A stretch of 64,000 nt of DNA from Actinomycetes bacterium (GTDB lineage Bacteria > Actinomycetota > Actinomycetes > Mycobacteriales > Mycobacteriaceae), in the NCBI GenBank assembly GCA_023432405.1, contig JAEYUQ010000015.1, positions 1-64,000 on the forward strand. The letters are read 5' to 3'. The notes beneath the pieces were generated by a model. It worked only from the letters and a program-made list of their open reading frames with translations, did not search any database and had not been told where the DNA came from. Both the position numbers and the translations under genes were made by a program. This document shows positions 7,829 through 17,091 of the stretch, piece by piece; the first letter of the stretch is position 1, and every line of letters starts with the position of its first letter.

Positions 7829-8898
7829 GAATAGGAATAGTCTGCCCCTATAGCTTCGACCAACCTGGGGGAGTACAGGCACACATCCTGGACTTGGGAA
7901 GCACCCTCATTGCTCAAGGACATACTGTTCAGGTGTTAGGCCCTGCAACCGAAGCAGCAGATGTCCCAGAATTTGTAGTGCGAGGGGGTAGGTCTTTCCC
8001 TATTCGCTATAACGGCTCAGTTGCCCGTCTTGCTCTGGGCCCTCAGGTGATTGCTCGGACAAAAAAGTTCATCAGGGAAGGCCACTTTGACCTTCTGCAT
8101 ATCCATGAACCAAATTCGCCAAGTTACTCCCTGGTGGCCCTAGCTGTGGCACACGGCCCTATTGTTGCTACATACCATGCCTCCGCCAGTACTTCCACCG
8201 TTCTACGGCTTGTCCTTCCGTTCTTGCGTCCATCCCTGGAGAAGATTCGGGGTTCCATCGCCGTCTCTGAACTTGCACGGCGATGGCAGGTTGAGATGGT
8301 CGGCGGAGATCCTGTGCTGATTCCTAACGGTGTGGATATTTCAGCCTTTCAGAGTGCCCCTGAAACTGAACCTCCGGAGATTGTGTTCCTGGGAAGGCTT
8401 GACGAGCCCCGGAAAGGGTTAGATATTTTCCTGGACGCCGTAGCTGGAATTACCCAGCCAGTTCGTGTCACGGTGATTGGAGCGGGGGAGCACAGGAAGG
8501 TGAGTTCTTCGAGTCCTCCGGTGGAATTTGTTGGGAGAGTCAGCGATGTCCGTAAGGCAGAAATTTTAGGCCGAGCAGCAATCTACGTAGCTCCCAACAC
8601 CGGAAGTGAAAGCTTCGGAATTGTTCTTGTTGAAGCTATGGCAGCCCAATGCGCCGTGGTGGCAAGTGACTTGGAAGCCTTCCGCGCGGTATGTGGTTCT
8701 GCTGGGCATTATTTCCCCATCGGAAATGCGGTTGCTTTGAGAGCTCAGCTTAACCATCTTTTAACCAACCCGCAGGAACGCAAACGTGCTGGGGAGGACG
8801 GGCGTCGTCAAGCAGAACAGTACGACTGGTCTCATGTCAGCCGAAAGATCACGGCCGTCTATGACACCGTTGTGGATGGAACGGAGGTGACGGTATGA
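7825..8898 (+). CDS. pimA: Phosphatidylinositol alpha-mannosyltransferase
   Basis: A 357-residue GT-B fold, GT4-family glycosyltransferase that adds the first mannose from GDP-mannose to phosphatidylinositol at the inner face of the membrane. The N-terminal glycine loop PGGVQ (about 14-18), the acceptor-domain HIHEP motif, and the C-terminal E-x7-E in ESFGIVLVE (about 262-270), which contacts the sugar nucleotide, are all present. Length is close to mycobacterial PimA. The GTG start overlaps patA by four bases, and the stop overlaps the next gene by four bases. Confidence 0.95.
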   Translation: MRIGIVCPYSFDQPGGVQAHILDLGSTLIAQGHTVQVLGPATEAADVPEFVVRGGRSFPIRYNGSVARLALGPQVIARTKKFIREGHFDLLHIHEPNSPSYSLVALAVAHGPIVATYHASASTSTVLRLVLPFLRPSLEKIRGSIAVSELARRWQVEMVGGDPVLIPNGVDISAFQSAPETEPPEIVFLGRLDEPRKGLDIFLDAVAGITQPVRVTVIGAGEHRKVSSSSPPVEFVGRVSDVRKAEILGRAAIYVAPNTGSESFGIVLVEAMAAQCAVVASDLEAFRAVCGSAGHYFPIGNAVALRAQLNHLLTNPQERKRAGEDGRRQAEQYDWSHVSRKITAVYDTVVDGTEVTV

Positions 8899-9350
8899 CC
8901 TTCGCTGTGGTGATTCTCGCTGTGGTGCTCACTGGGGTGGTGTTGTGGGCAGTTTTGACTGCCCAGCGTTTGAACAGGCTCTATATCCGAACTGATGCTG
9001 CCCGCCAGCAACTTGAAGCTGCCCTGGATCTGCGTGCTACTGTGGCCGCGATGGCGTTTCCATCTGAGGCTGGTGAGCTCAGTAGTGGGGTCAACCGGGA
9101 TCTCACAGGTCGGGCCGAGGCAGAAAGACGGGTCTCTCAGATTCTCCTGTCCCATTCCGGGCAGCTGCCTACTCCCTTGGTGGAAGCCACAACGCGAGTG
9201 AGCCTGGCCTATCGTTTTTATAACAACGCCGTCAGGGATACCCGAGCTCTGAGACTTCGGCCATTGGTGCGCATACTCCACCTTGGAGGGAATGCACAGC
9301 TCCCAGAGTACTTTGAGGTGCCTGTGGCAGTGGACACCATCAACGAATAG
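8895..9350 (+). CDS. Conserved single-pass membrane protein, LemA-like
   Basis: A 151-residue protein with one N-terminal membrane helix (about 2-24) and a cytoplasmic, mostly helical domain. The segment FYNNAVRDTRALR resembles the conserved YNxxVxxYN region of LemA-type proteins, so the relationship is plausible but weak. It occupies the place directly after pimA where mycobacteria and corynebacteria also carry a conserved membrane protein. ATG overlaps the pimA stop (ATGA) and has ACGGAGG upstream, so it belongs to the PIM operon. Its function is not known to me; a role in positioning PIM enzymes would only be a guess from context. Confidence 0.85.
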   Translation: MTFAVVILAVVLTGVVLWAVLTAQRLNRLYIRTDAARQQLEAALDLRATVAAMAFPSEAGELSSGVNRDLTGRAEAERRVSQILLSHSGQLPTPLVEATTRVSLAYRFYNNAVRDTRALRLRPLVRILHLGGNAQLPEYFEVPVAVDTINE

Positions 9351-9368
9351 TGATTCGAAGGACTTGAT

Positions 9369-10226
9369 ATGAAACCTATTGAAGAAATCTTGGCTGTACG
9401 AAGGATTGACGATTGTCATTTTGAAGGGCCTGCCGTTCCCGCACCGTTGCGTCGTACCTTTGGTGGGCAGTTAGTGGCTCAGTCCCTCATGGCTGCGGTG
9501 GCTACCGTTCCCGAGAATGCACGAGTGCATTCTATGCAGGCTAACTTTATTGGACCGGCTGATGCTACCCAACCAGTATTACTGACTGTAGATCCCATAC
9601 GAGACGGTAAGACGTACCTCGATAGGGCAGTAACACTGAGCCAGAACGATAACCGTTTGTTTACCATGCACGTGGGGCTCAACAGAGGGCAAGATACTGG
9701 CCCCTTCCATCACGATGTCATGCCAGAGGTCCCTCACGCCGAGGAGATTGTGGTCAGGCTGGATGATTATGACGACAACGTGAAGTTCCTGCTCAAGATG
9801 TGGGACGATTGGGATTTGCGTGAGGTACCCGCTGACGTACTTGACGACGACCCTCGTGAAACGTGTCGGCGCATGGTGTGGGTGAAGTCAAAGCACCGCC
9901 TCGCTGATGATTACCATCTGCATCTGGGCTCCCTGGCCTACATCTCTGACATGACTTTGCTGAGTACTACCTTGGCAATTCACCCGGAGGAATCTGTTCA
10001 AATGGCCTCCTTAAACCATACGTTGTGGTTTGTTGCTCCTTTTAGAGCTGATGAGTGGTTGCTCATTGACCAGTTTTCACCCTCTGCAAACCTTGGGCGG
10101 GGGATTGCCTTCGCGCGCTTCTATCAAGAGGACGGCACATTGGTAGCTGTGGCAACACAGCAGGGGTTGATACGCCATCTGCGCGCTGGTGGAGAGGCAC
10201 TGCCGGTGACGAACCCAGGGGATTAG
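9369..10226 (+). CDS. tesB: Acyl-CoA thioesterase II
   Basis: A 285-residue TesB-type thioesterase with two fused hot-dog domains, hydrolysing acyl-CoA to free fatty acid and CoA in the cytosol. The N-terminal half carries RTFGGQLVAQSLMAA, typical of the family, and the C-terminal half ends with HTLWFVAPFRADEWLLI and GRGIAFARFY, the second hot-dog core. Length matches E. coli TesB. ATG 9369 has GAAGGA upstream. It follows the PIM run by 18 bases, so it is probably cotranscribed, and it precedes a new promoter for yebC. Confidence 0.94.
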   Translation: MKPIEEILAVRRIDDCHFEGPAVPAPLRRTFGGQLVAQSLMAAVATVPENARVHSMQANFIGPADATQPVLLTVDPIRDGKTYLDRAVTLSQNDNRLFTMHVGLNRGQDTGPFHHDVMPEVPHAEEIVVRLDDYDDNVKFLLKMWDDWDLREVPADVLDDDPRETCRRMVWVKSKHRLADDYHLHLGSLAYISDMTLLSTTLAIHPEESVQMASLNHTLWFVAPFRADEWLLIDQFSPSANLGRGIAFARFYQEDGTLVAVATQQGLIRHLRAGGEALPVTNPGD

Positions 10227-10237
10227 AGCTCCCCGCG

Positions 10238-10243
10238 TATAAT
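10238..10243 (+). promoter_or_regulatory. Promoter -10 for yebC-ruvCAB
   Basis: A perfect TATAAT hexamer lies in the tesB-yebC gap, predicting a transcription start near 10250 and a leader of about 35 nt containing the GAAAGGA ribosome binding site. No good -35 is seen at 16-18 bp. I see no LexA box here. Confidence 0.6.
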
Positions 10244-10284
10244 CTCAGCTATTTATGACACCTGCTTAGGGAAAGGACTTATGT

Positions 10285-11043
10285 ATGTCAGGTCACTCCA
10301 AATGGGCCACAACGAAACATAAGAAGGCCGCAAATGATGCCAAGCGCGGCAAGGAGTTTGCCAAACTCATTAAGAATATCGAGGTGGCTGCTCGCACTGG
10401 CGGTGGTGATCCCGCAGCAAATCCCACGCTGGATGACATGATTAAGAAGGCGAAAAAGGCCTCCGTACCCAATGACAATATTGAACGCGCGCGCAAACGT
10501 GGCTCCGGCGAGGAAGCTGGCGGAGCGGATTGGCAAACGCTGACCTACGAGGGGTACGGCCCTGGCGGAGTGGCTATGCTCATTGAGTGCCTGACGGATA
10601 ATAGGAACCGTGCTGCCACTGAAGTACGTACAGCGATGAATAAACACGGCGGAAATATGGCGGAATCCGGAGCCGTGTCCTATATGTTTACCCGCAAAGG
10701 TGTCAATTTAGTCAATCACTCTGAGGATTACACGGAGGATGACATCCTCCTTGCTGTTGTGGACGCCGGGGCGGAAGAGGTTAATGATCTGGGGGACAAG
10801 TTTGAGGTTCTCTCAGCAGCAACTGATTCCCACGCTGTCAAACAGGCCTTGCTTGATGCAGATATTCAGGTGGAGGATACTGACTCGGACTTTAGAGCTT
10901 CTACCCTTGTGCCGCTTGACCTTGCTGGAGCCAAGAAACTGTTTAACTTGATTGAGGCTCTCGAGGACTCCGATGACGTCCAGAATGTTTACACCAACAT
11001 GGATCTGCCTGAGGACGTCGTCGCGCAATTAGCTGAGGATTAG
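10285..11043 (+). CDS. yebC: YebC/PmpR-family protein
   Basis: A 252-residue cytosolic protein that begins with the family hallmark [20 protein letters not shown]. The three-domain YebC fold is recognisable through [21 protein letters not shown] and [10 protein letters not shown]. Members act as transcription regulators in some bacteria, and recent work assigns some of them to rescue of ribosomes stalled at proline runs. The position directly before ruvC is widely conserved. ATG 10285 has GAAAGGA seven bases upstream. Which of the two roles applies here cannot be read from the sequence. Confidence 0.96.
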   Translation: MSGHSKWATTKHKKAANDAKRGKEFAKLIKNIEVAARTGGGDPAANPTLDDMIKKAKKASVPNDNIERARKRGSGEEAGGADWQTLTYEGYGPGGVAMLIECLTDNRNRAATEVRTAMNKHGGNMAESGAVSYMFTRKGVNLVNHSEDYTEDDILLAVVDAGAEEVNDLGDKFEVLSAATDSHAVKQALLDADIQVEDTDSDFRASTLVPLDLAGAKKLFNLIEALEDSDDVQNVYTNMDLPEDVVAQLAED

Positions 11044-11058
11044 AAGTCTGGTGGTCGC

Positions 11059-11673
11059 GTGGAGAACCAATGGGGCACTTCTGGGGGGTTTGCTGCTGCA
11101 GCCCCGATAGGAAGCATTGAAGGTCTGAGGGTTATGGGGATTGATCCTGGACTTACCCGTTGTGGGCTCTCCGTGGTGCAGGCCGGTCATGGCAGAGCTG
11201 TCTATCCCGTGGCCGTCGGGGTGGCGCGAACCCCTGTCCACGGAGAACTCACTGAGCGTCTCCTGAGACTCTCCAGAGCAGTAAAAGAATGGATGGATGA
11301 GTATCAGCCTGACGTTGTGGCCATTGAGAGAGTCTTTGAACGCGGACAGGTATCCACGGTGATGCATACGGCTCATGCTGTTGGTGTTCTGGTTCTTGCA
11401 GCTGCTGAGCGCGGTTTGGATGTGTATATGTACACCCCCAGTGAAGCGAAAAAAGCAATTACTGGCAACGGTGGTGCTGATAAAGCACAGATGACGGCGA
11501 TGATTACTCGTATTTTGGGACTCTCCGAGGCACCGAAACCAGCCGACGCCGCTGATGCCTTAGCTTTGGCCGTGACCCACTGTTGGAGGGCTCCTATGCT
11601 CGCCAGGGAAAAGGCTTTGCAACAGCGGGCAGCTCAGCGGGGCTCCCAGAGCTCTCAGTCTGCGGCGACATAA
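11059..11673 (+). CDS. ruvC: Holliday junction resolvase RuvC
   Basis: The endonuclease that cuts Holliday junctions handed over by RuvAB. The RNase H-like core has its acidic residues in [20 protein letters not shown] and [11 protein letters not shown]. The GTG start at 11059 gives 204 residues, with about 25 before the first strand; ATG 11134 would give 179. I keep the longer form because corynebacterial RuvC often has the [10 protein letters not shown] extension, but the ribosome binding site is weak for both. It lies 15 bases after yebC and before ruvA-ruvB, all in one direction. Confidence 0.95.
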   Translation: MENQWGTSGGFAAAAPIGSIEGLRVMGIDPGLTRCGLSVVQAGHGRAVYPVAVGVARTPVHGELTERLLRLSRAVKEWMDEYQPDVVAIERVFERGQVSTVMHTAHAVGVLVLAAAERGLDVYMYTPSEAKKAITGNGGADKAQMTAMITRILGLSEAPKPADAADALALAVTHCWRAPMLAREKALQQRAAQRGSQSSQSAAT

Positions 11674-11726
11674 TCCTTCGTGCTGTGTTCTTATAGCGAC
11701 AATGTGATCTAAGAGGAACGAATGAC

Positions 11727-12344
11727 ATGATTGCCTCCCTCCACGGAACTGTTGTGGATAAATCCCTGGACTCAGTTGTTATTGAATGTGCCGGAGTGGG
11801 CTATCTGGTGTACTGCACTCCTCAAACGCTGGCCGGATTAGTCAGAGATGAAGAAACCAGGCTGACTACGCATTTGGTTGTGCGTGAAGATGCCATGATT
11901 CTCTATGGTTTCACAGACAGTGTGCAACGCGATCTGTTCCTCCTACTCCAGACAGTGTCTAAAGTGGGCCCCAAGGCGGCTTTGAGTTTTCTCAGTTCAA
12001 TGCCTACGGCAGAGCTTGTGCAGGCTATCTCTACAGGGGATACACAGCGCTTGACAACTGTTCAGGGGGTGGGAAAGCAAACCGCAAATAGAGTCATTGT
12101 GGATTTGAAAGACAAGATCGGTGCTATCGCAGGTATAAGTGACCTTAACGACGTCGTGCCGGAGCCGAAGACAGCAGTGCAACAGGATGTTCTGGATGAG
12201 GTATCGGAAGCTTTGCGGGGTCTCGGTTTCACAGATAGAGAAACTGTGCCCGTTGTACGCAGTTTCCTTGCTGAGAACCCTACTGCCACAGTGTCGGATG
12301 TTCTTCGGAACTCTTTGACTATGTTGGGGCAGAAGCGAGGTTGA
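11727..12344 (+). CDS. ruvA: Holliday junction DNA helicase subunit RuvA
   Basis: A 205-residue junction-binding protein that loads the RuvB motor. The OB-fold domain I starts at MIASLHGTVVDK, the helix-hairpin-helix region (about 70-140) includes VGPKAALSFLS and VQGVGKQTANRVIVDL, and the C-terminal RuvB-binding domain III begins near QQDVLDEVSEALRGLGF after a flexible linker. ATG 11727 follows AAGAGGA. It is separated from ruvC by 53 bases and from ruvB by 40 bases, so a single operon is likely. Confidence 0.96.
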   Translation: MIASLHGTVVDKSLDSVVIECAGVGYLVYCTPQTLAGLVRDEETRLTTHLVVREDAMILYGFTDSVQRDLFLLLQTVSKVGPKAALSFLSSMPTAELVQAISTGDTQRLTTVQGVGKQTANRVIVDLKDKIGAIAGISDLNDVVPEPKTAVQQDVLDEVSEALRGLGFTDRETVPVVRSFLAENPTATVSDVLRNSLTMLGQKRG

Positions 12345-12384
12345 TAGGGGTTACTCTCATAAACCGTGAGATTACTGAGGGAAG

Positions 12385-13506
12385 GTGGCAGGTGTGTCCG
12401 ATATTGAAAAGACTGAATATGCTGTTCCGGCAGGGGCACCCTCTTCCGCTTCACATGGGCGTGGTAGATCTCCGGTTGGCTCCACGCTGAGCCCTGAAGC
12501 CACTGAGGATGAGCGTCGGACCGAAAAGAATCTGCGCCCTAAGAGTTTGGACGAATTCATTGGGCAGCAAAAAGTCCGCCAGCAACTTCAGTTGGTGCTC
12601 CAGGGGGCCAAGCAGAGAGGCGTTACTCCGGATCATCTTCTCTTAGCTGGACCTCCGGGCCTTGGGAAAACCACGATGGCGATGATCATCGCTCAGGAGT
12701 TGGGAACGAGTTTACGGATGACTTCGGGGCCAGCTTTGGAGCGTCCAGGAGATTTAGCAGCCATGCTTTCCAATCTCATGGAAGGTGACGTGCTTTTCAT
12801 TGATGAGATTCACAGGATCGCTCGTCCCGCTGAAGAAATGCTCTATATGGCTATGGAAGATTTCCGTATAGATGTCATCGTGGGCAAGGGGCCTGGGGCA
12901 ACTTCCATTCCACTTGAACTTCCTCATTTCACCTTGGTGGCAGCTACCACCCGGGCAGGTATGCTCACTGGTCCACTGCGGGATCGTTTCGGTTTCACGG
13001 CACAAATGGAGTTCTACGACGTTGCTGATCTCACCGATGTGGTTACTCGGGCTGCAGGCATTTTGGGGGTTGCTATTGACCATGATGCGGCTGTAGAAAT
13101 TGCTTCGCGCTCTCGAGGAACACCTCGAATTGCCAATCGTCTCCTCCGTAGAGTCCGCGATTTTGCGGAAGTTAATGAGAAAGAGAGTATTGATCTCGAG
13201 TCTGCTCAGGAGGCACTCAGAGTGTTCGACGTGGACGAAATGGGGCTTGATCGCCTTGATCGTTCAGTCCTGGAGGCTCTTGTTCGAGGTCACGGTGGAG
13301 GGCCGGTGGGTGTGAATACCTTGGCTGTTGCTGTTGGAGAAGAACCCAACACTATTGAAGAAGTCTGTGAGCCATATTTGGTTCGAGCAGGTCTTATTGC
13401 TCGCACTGGGAGAGGTCGTGTAGCTACAGCTGCCGCCTGGCGTCATCTTGGATTAACACCGCCACAAGGCACCCTGGGGCTGTACGATGCTGACTCCTAC
13501 CTTTAA
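12385..13506 (+). CDS. ruvB: Holliday junction branch migration ATPase RuvB
   Basis: A 373-residue AAA+ motor. Walker A is GPPGLGKTT (about 89-97), Walker B is DEIHR (about 139), sensor 1 is in AATTRAG, the arginine finger region is GPLRDRFGF, and a winged-helix DNA-binding domain ends the protein ([13 protein letters not shown]). There are about 45 extra residues before the conserved [12 protein letters not shown] start. GTG 12385 is the outer start; GTG 12394 is better spaced from GGAAGG and is equally plausible. yajC starts ten bases after the stop. Confidence 0.96.
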   Translation: MAGVSDIEKTEYAVPAGAPSSASHGRGRSPVGSTLSPEATEDERRTEKNLRPKSLDEFIGQQKVRQQLQLVLQGAKQRGVTPDHLLLAGPPGLGKTTMAMIIAQELGTSLRMTSGPALERPGDLAAMLSNLMEGDVLFIDEIHRIARPAEEMLYMAMEDFRIDVIVGKGPGATSIPLELPHFTLVAATTRAGMLTGPLRDRFGFTAQMEFYDVADLTDVVTRAAGILGVAIDHDAAVEIASRSRGTPRIANRLLRRVRDFAEVNEKESIDLESAQEALRVFDVDEMGLDRLDRSVLEALVRGHGGGPVGVNTLAVAVGEEPNTIEEVCEPYLVRAGLIARTGRGRVATAAAWRHLGLTPPQGTLGLYDADSYL

Positions 13507-13516
13507 GCTAGGGGTC

Positions 13517-13933
13517 ATGGAATTTATCATTTTTGCTGTTGTCATTGTGCTGCTTTTCCTGCCCAGCATCATGCTGGGACGCAAGCAACGTGCGCAACAA
13601 ATGAATGTTCAAGAATTTCAACGCAATCTTGAGCCAGGTGACAAGGTCATCACAACATCTGGTATTCATGGGCAGCTTTCTGAGGTCTGCGAATCCACGG
13701 TAGATCTGGAAGTAGCCCCCGGTGTCGTCATCACTCTGGAGCGGGTAGCTATTCTCAGGTTCCAGGATCAGCCTCGTGACCCATATCCCGTGGACGAAGT
13801 TCCTGCAGATACTGATGCTGATGCTGCCTTGGCTGCGCAGGAGAATCTCGCTAAGGATGAGCCTGCTCAGGACGGCCCTCTGCGTGAAGATTCTTCCTCA
13901 CACAGTGATGATGAGAGCTCGAAGACAGATTGA
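13517..13933 (+). CDS. yajC: Preprotein translocase accessory subunit YajC
   Basis: A 138-residue small membrane protein with one N-terminal helix (EFIIFAVVIVLLFLPSIML) and the conserved LEPGDKVITTSGIHG in the cytoplasmic domain. The last 50 residues are acidic and Ser-rich, as in many actinobacterial YajC proteins. It associates with SecDF at the translocon. ATG 13517, preceded by TAGGGG, fits the family; the frame runs back to 13487 inside ruvB. It lies just upstream of secD-secF, the usual arrangement. Confidence 0.93.
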   Translation: MEFIIFAVVIVLLFLPSIMLGRKQRAQQMNVQEFQRNLEPGDKVITTSGIHGQLSEVCESTVDLEVAPGVVITLERVAILRFQDQPRDPYPVDEVPADTDADAALAAQENLAKDEPAQDGPLREDSSSHSDDESSKTD

Positions 13934-13993
13934 CATTCCTGAGAAAACGGTGAAGAGACTGGGGTCTTACTGAGGAAAACGAAAGTAATACCG

Positions 13994-13999
13994 TACTAT
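13994..13999 (+). promoter_or_regulatory. Candidate -10 element for secD
   Basis: TACTAT in the yajC-secD gap would place transcription near 14006 and give a leader of about 80 nt containing the palindrome at 14028-14051. No convincing -35 is visible, so the element is tentative. Confidence 0.35.
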
Positions 14000-14027
14000 T
14001 TCAATGTTCCAGAGTCTCACTCGGCGG

Positions 14028-14051
14028 TTTGTAAACCTGTGCGTTTACAAA
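14028..14051. promoter_or_regulatory. Perfect palindrome in the secD leader
   Basis: TTTGTAAAC (14028-14036) and GTTTACAAA (14043-14051) are exact reverse complements around a six-base spacer. No T run follows, so it is not a terminator. It could be a repressor operator or an RNA hairpin 38 bases before the secD start. I do not recognise a regulator for this sequence. Confidence 0.6.
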
Positions 14052-14088
14052 GTGTTGAGATGTTGAGTGTGTAAGGAGAAAGACGGCT

Positions 14089-15909
14089 TTGTCCGAATCA
14101 ACCCGTAGTAGCCGCCGGAGGCGTGTAACAGCCAGCGGTAAAAATCAGAAACTGCCTGCTCGGCTGCTGGCGGTTATGGTGTTGATCATTGTCCTTATTT
14201 ACGGACTGATCTTTGTGACAGGTGACCACGCTGCAAAACCAAAACTAGGTATTGACCTTCAGGGAGGAACCCGAGTTACCCTTGTGCCCCAAGGTGGTGA
14301 ACCCACTCAAGAGCAGTTGTCTCAGGCTCGCACCATTTTGGAGCGTCGTGTCAACGGTATGGGTGTGTCCGGGGCCGAGGTTATCGTGGACGGTAACACC
14401 CTTGTTATTACTGTGGCGGGTGCAGATACTTCTGAGGCTCGTTCCGTGGGGCAGACTTCTCAGCTTCTCTTCCGCCCAGTGGCTGAAGGTCTTCTCCCGG
14501 ACATGACAAACTATCCCCAGGTTCTCGGCGAGATGGCTAACCGATGGGTAGAGAATGGGTTGCTGACTCCCGAGGATGCGACGTCCCGAGTTAAAGCTTC
14601 TGTTGATAGCGTCAACAAGCAAGCCACGGATAAGAAGCTCCAGCTTAAAGTTCCCGAGGTGACAGCCAAAGCTCCTCGGGAACCGGTTAACTCTTTAGAG
14701 GAGAAGAAGGCTCGCGAGGCCAGAATTGATGTTTTACTCAAAGATCGTCAATCGACGGATACCCTTGTTCAAGCAGCAGCCAGCTCTCTTTTAGTCTGTG
14801 ACGGTTCCTCAGACCCCCTCGCAGGCGCTGATGATCCTGCAAAACCGCTAGTTACCTGCGATCCAACAATGGGAATTCCTATGATCCTGGAGCCCTCACC
14901 TGTTCTTATTGGTGATGAGGACAAGGGCGCAGATGCTCGGCGTCTTACCGGTGAACAAATTGATACAGGAAGTCCAATCTGGGGTGGCCTTAATAATCAG
15001 ACCGGTGAGATGGAAGTGACCTTTAAGTTCAAGTCTGGGCAAAACGAGCCTGGAGGTAGTACCTGGGCCAAGCTTACGGAGGACTATCTGGACAAACAGG
15101 TTGCTGTGACCTTGGACTCCCAAATTATTTCCGCGCCGGTTATTAGGTCTGCCACTCCTGTTGGCTCCGGGACCAGTATCACGGGTACTTTCACCGAGTC
15201 ACAAGCACAGGAATTGGCCAATAACTTGAAGTATGGTGCTTTGCCTATCTCCTTTGCGGGTGAAAATGGCGAAGTTGGAGGAACAGCTCAAACTGTGCCT
15301 CCGTCACTGGGTTCAGCCTCCTTGAAGGCTGGCCTCATTGCGGGGCTTGTCGGATTGATTCTGGTTGCTGTCTTCGTGCTGTGGTACTACCGCCTCTTGG
15401 GATTTGTCTCACTGATTACCTTGATTGCCGCAGCAGTGTTGGTGTACGGATCGCTTGTTCTCCTGGGGCGCTGGATTGGTTACTCGCTGGATCTATCCGG
15501 TATAGCCGGTTTGATTATTGGTATTGGTACCACTGCAGACTCCTTCGTGGTGGTCTATGAACGTATCAAGGATGAGGTTCGCAAGGGCAGAACCTTTAGA
15601 TCTGCCACGCCTCACGGGTGGCAGCGGGCTATGAAGACAATTGTCACAGGCAACATGGTGACACTTATCGCGTCCGTGGTTATTTACATCTTGGCCGTGG
15701 GAGAAGTCAAGGGCTTTGCCTTTACTTTAGGTCTTACAACCCTCTTTGACTTCTGTGTGACCTTCCTGGTCACGGCACCATTGCTGCTGATTCTTTCGAG
15801 AATCCCAGCTTTTGCGAAACCTCAGTTCAATGGAATGGGACGGGCAATGGAATTTGCGCGCCGTCATGCACACAGCGTAGACAGCGACGTCGTTAAGGAG
15901 GCTAAGTAA
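14089..15909 (+). CDS. secD: Protein translocase subunit SecD
   Basis: A 606-residue RND-family membrane protein that uses the proton motive force with SecF to finish preprotein export. The first membrane helix (about 30-45) is followed by the conserved IDLQGGTRVTL, a large extracytoplasmic P1 domain, and five C-terminal helices with LSGIAGLIIGIGTTADSFVV and YERIKDE. An actinobacterial insertion rich in Lys/Glu/Ala (about 165-235) lies in the P1 region. The start is TTG with AAGGAGAAAG upstream. The stop overlaps the secF ATG (TAATG). Confidence 0.96.
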   Translation: MSESTRSSRRRRVTASGKNQKLPARLLAVMVLIIVLIYGLIFVTGDHAAKPKLGIDLQGGTRVTLVPQGGEPTQEQLSQARTILERRVNGMGVSGAEVIVDGNTLVITVAGADTSEARSVGQTSQLLFRPVAEGLLPDMTNYPQVLGEMANRWVENGLLTPEDATSRVKASVDSVNKQATDKKLQLKVPEVTAKAPREPVNSLEEKKAREARIDVLLKDRQSTDTLVQAAASSLLVCDGSSDPLAGADDPAKPLVTCDPTMGIPMILEPSPVLIGDEDKGADARRLTGEQIDTGSPIWGGLNNQTGEMEVTFKFKSGQNEPGGSTWAKLTEDYLDKQVAVTLDSQIISAPVIRSATPVGSGTSITGTFTESQAQELANNLKYGALPISFAGENGEVGGTAQTVPPSLGSASLKAGLIAGLVGLILVAVFVLWYYRLLGFVSLITLIAAAVLVYGSLVLLGRWIGYSLDLSGIAGLIIGIGTTADSFVVVYERIKDEVRKGRTFRSATPHGWQRAMKTIVTGNMVTLIASVVIYILAVGEVKGFAFTLGLTTLFDFCVTFLVTAPLLLILSRIPAFAKPQFNGMGRAMEFARRHAHSVDSDVVKEAK

Positions 15910-17045
15910 TGTCCAAGACCGTAAGGACACAACGAGCCCGTATGGATGATGACCGTCTCTACTCCGGTACAGGTGGCATAGATTTTGTTGGTCGCTCCAA
16001 GGTTTATTACATCACCGCAATAGTGTGTATTCTGATAAGTCTGGGCGCCTTCCTGATTCGTGGTTTCGATTTGAGCATTGACTTCATCGGCGGCACGAAG
16101 ATGAATATGCCAGCAGCTGAATTGTCTACAGACGCTGTATCTGAGACATTTGCTCAGGCCACGGGGGTGACTCCAGAGCTGGTACAGATAGTGGGTGCCG
16201 GGGATTCAGCCACCTTGGAAATCAACTCTGAGCGTCTTGATCAGCAACAAATAGATGCTGCTCGGGAAGCCATCTTCAACGAGTACAAGCCACTGGATAT
16301 GACCGGGAAACCGAGTGTGGATGCTATTGGTGATTCCACAGTCTCGGAAAACTGGGGTTCTACCATTACAAACCGGATGCTCATCTCCATGTTGGTGTTC
16401 TTGTTAGCTGCCTTTATCTATATCATGGTTCGGCTGGAACGGGATATGGCTTTTGCTGCGATGCTTGCTCTAGGCGCTGATGTGATTCTCATTCCCGGTA
16501 TTTATTCCCTCTTTGGGTTTGAAGTATCTCCAGCTACTGTCATAGGTTTTCTCACGGTTCTATCTTTCTCTCTCTACGACACAGTGATTGTTTTTGACAA
16601 AGTGAGAGAAAACACCGTGGGCTTCCTGGGGACGCGCACCAGAACTTACGCTGAGCAGGCAAATCTTGCTGTTAACCAAACAGTCGTGCGGTCAATTTCA
16701 ACCACGGTTATCTCTGCTCTCCCCATTTTGGCCCTTATGGTGGTGGCGGTAGGTCTCCTGGGAGTAGGTACCCTCAAGGATTTGGCCTTAATTCAGCTCA
16801 TCGGCGTGGTGGAAGGCGTATTCTCCTCTATTTTTTTGGCGACGCCCCTCCTGGTTACTATCCGTAACCACGAAAAAGAGGTCAAGGAACACAACCAGAA
16901 GGTTGAGGATTTCCGTAGCGGCAAAACGTCCGATACGGACTCCAGCGCCTCTGAGCGTGATAGTGCAGAGTCGCCACTTAAGAAGGCCAGTATTCCTACC
17001 CAACAAACCGGTTTTAATCGCACCTGGCGTCCGAATCAGCGCTGA
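15909..17045 (+). CDS. secF: Protein translocase subunit SecF
   Basis: A 378-residue partner of SecD with six predicted membrane helices. The hallmark segments are IDFIGGTKMN after helix 1 and LSFSLYDTVIVFDKVRENT in the C-terminal half. A polar Lys/Glu/Ser-rich cytoplasmic tail of about 60 residues ends in RTWRPNQR. Translation is coupled to secD through the overlapping stop and start. Confidence 0.96.
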   Translation: MSKTVRTQRARMDDDRLYSGTGGIDFVGRSKVYYITAIVCILISLGAFLIRGFDLSIDFIGGTKMNMPAAELSTDAVSETFAQATGVTPELVQIVGAGDSATLEINSERLDQQQIDAAREAIFNEYKPLDMTGKPSVDAIGDSTVSENWGSTITNRMLISMLVFLLAAFIYIMVRLERDMAFAAMLALGADVILIPGIYSLFGFEVSPATVIGFLTVLSFSLYDTVIVFDKVRENTVGFLGTRTRTYAEQANLAVNQTVVRSISTTVISALPILALMVVAVGLLGVGTLKDLALIQLIGVVEGVFSSIFLATPLLVTIRNHEKEVKEHNQKVEDFRSGKTSDTDSSASERDSAESPLKKASIPTQQTGFNRTWRPNQR

Positions 17046-17091
17046 TTACCGTGACAGGAGACAGCTGTGGGTGTGATTCTCGGAGCCTGAG

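Noticed and set aside
10227..11058. LexA/SOS box controlling ruvCAB
   Set aside because: I looked for a TCGAAC-type palindrome before yebC and ruvC and found none; only a plain TATAAT promoter is visible.
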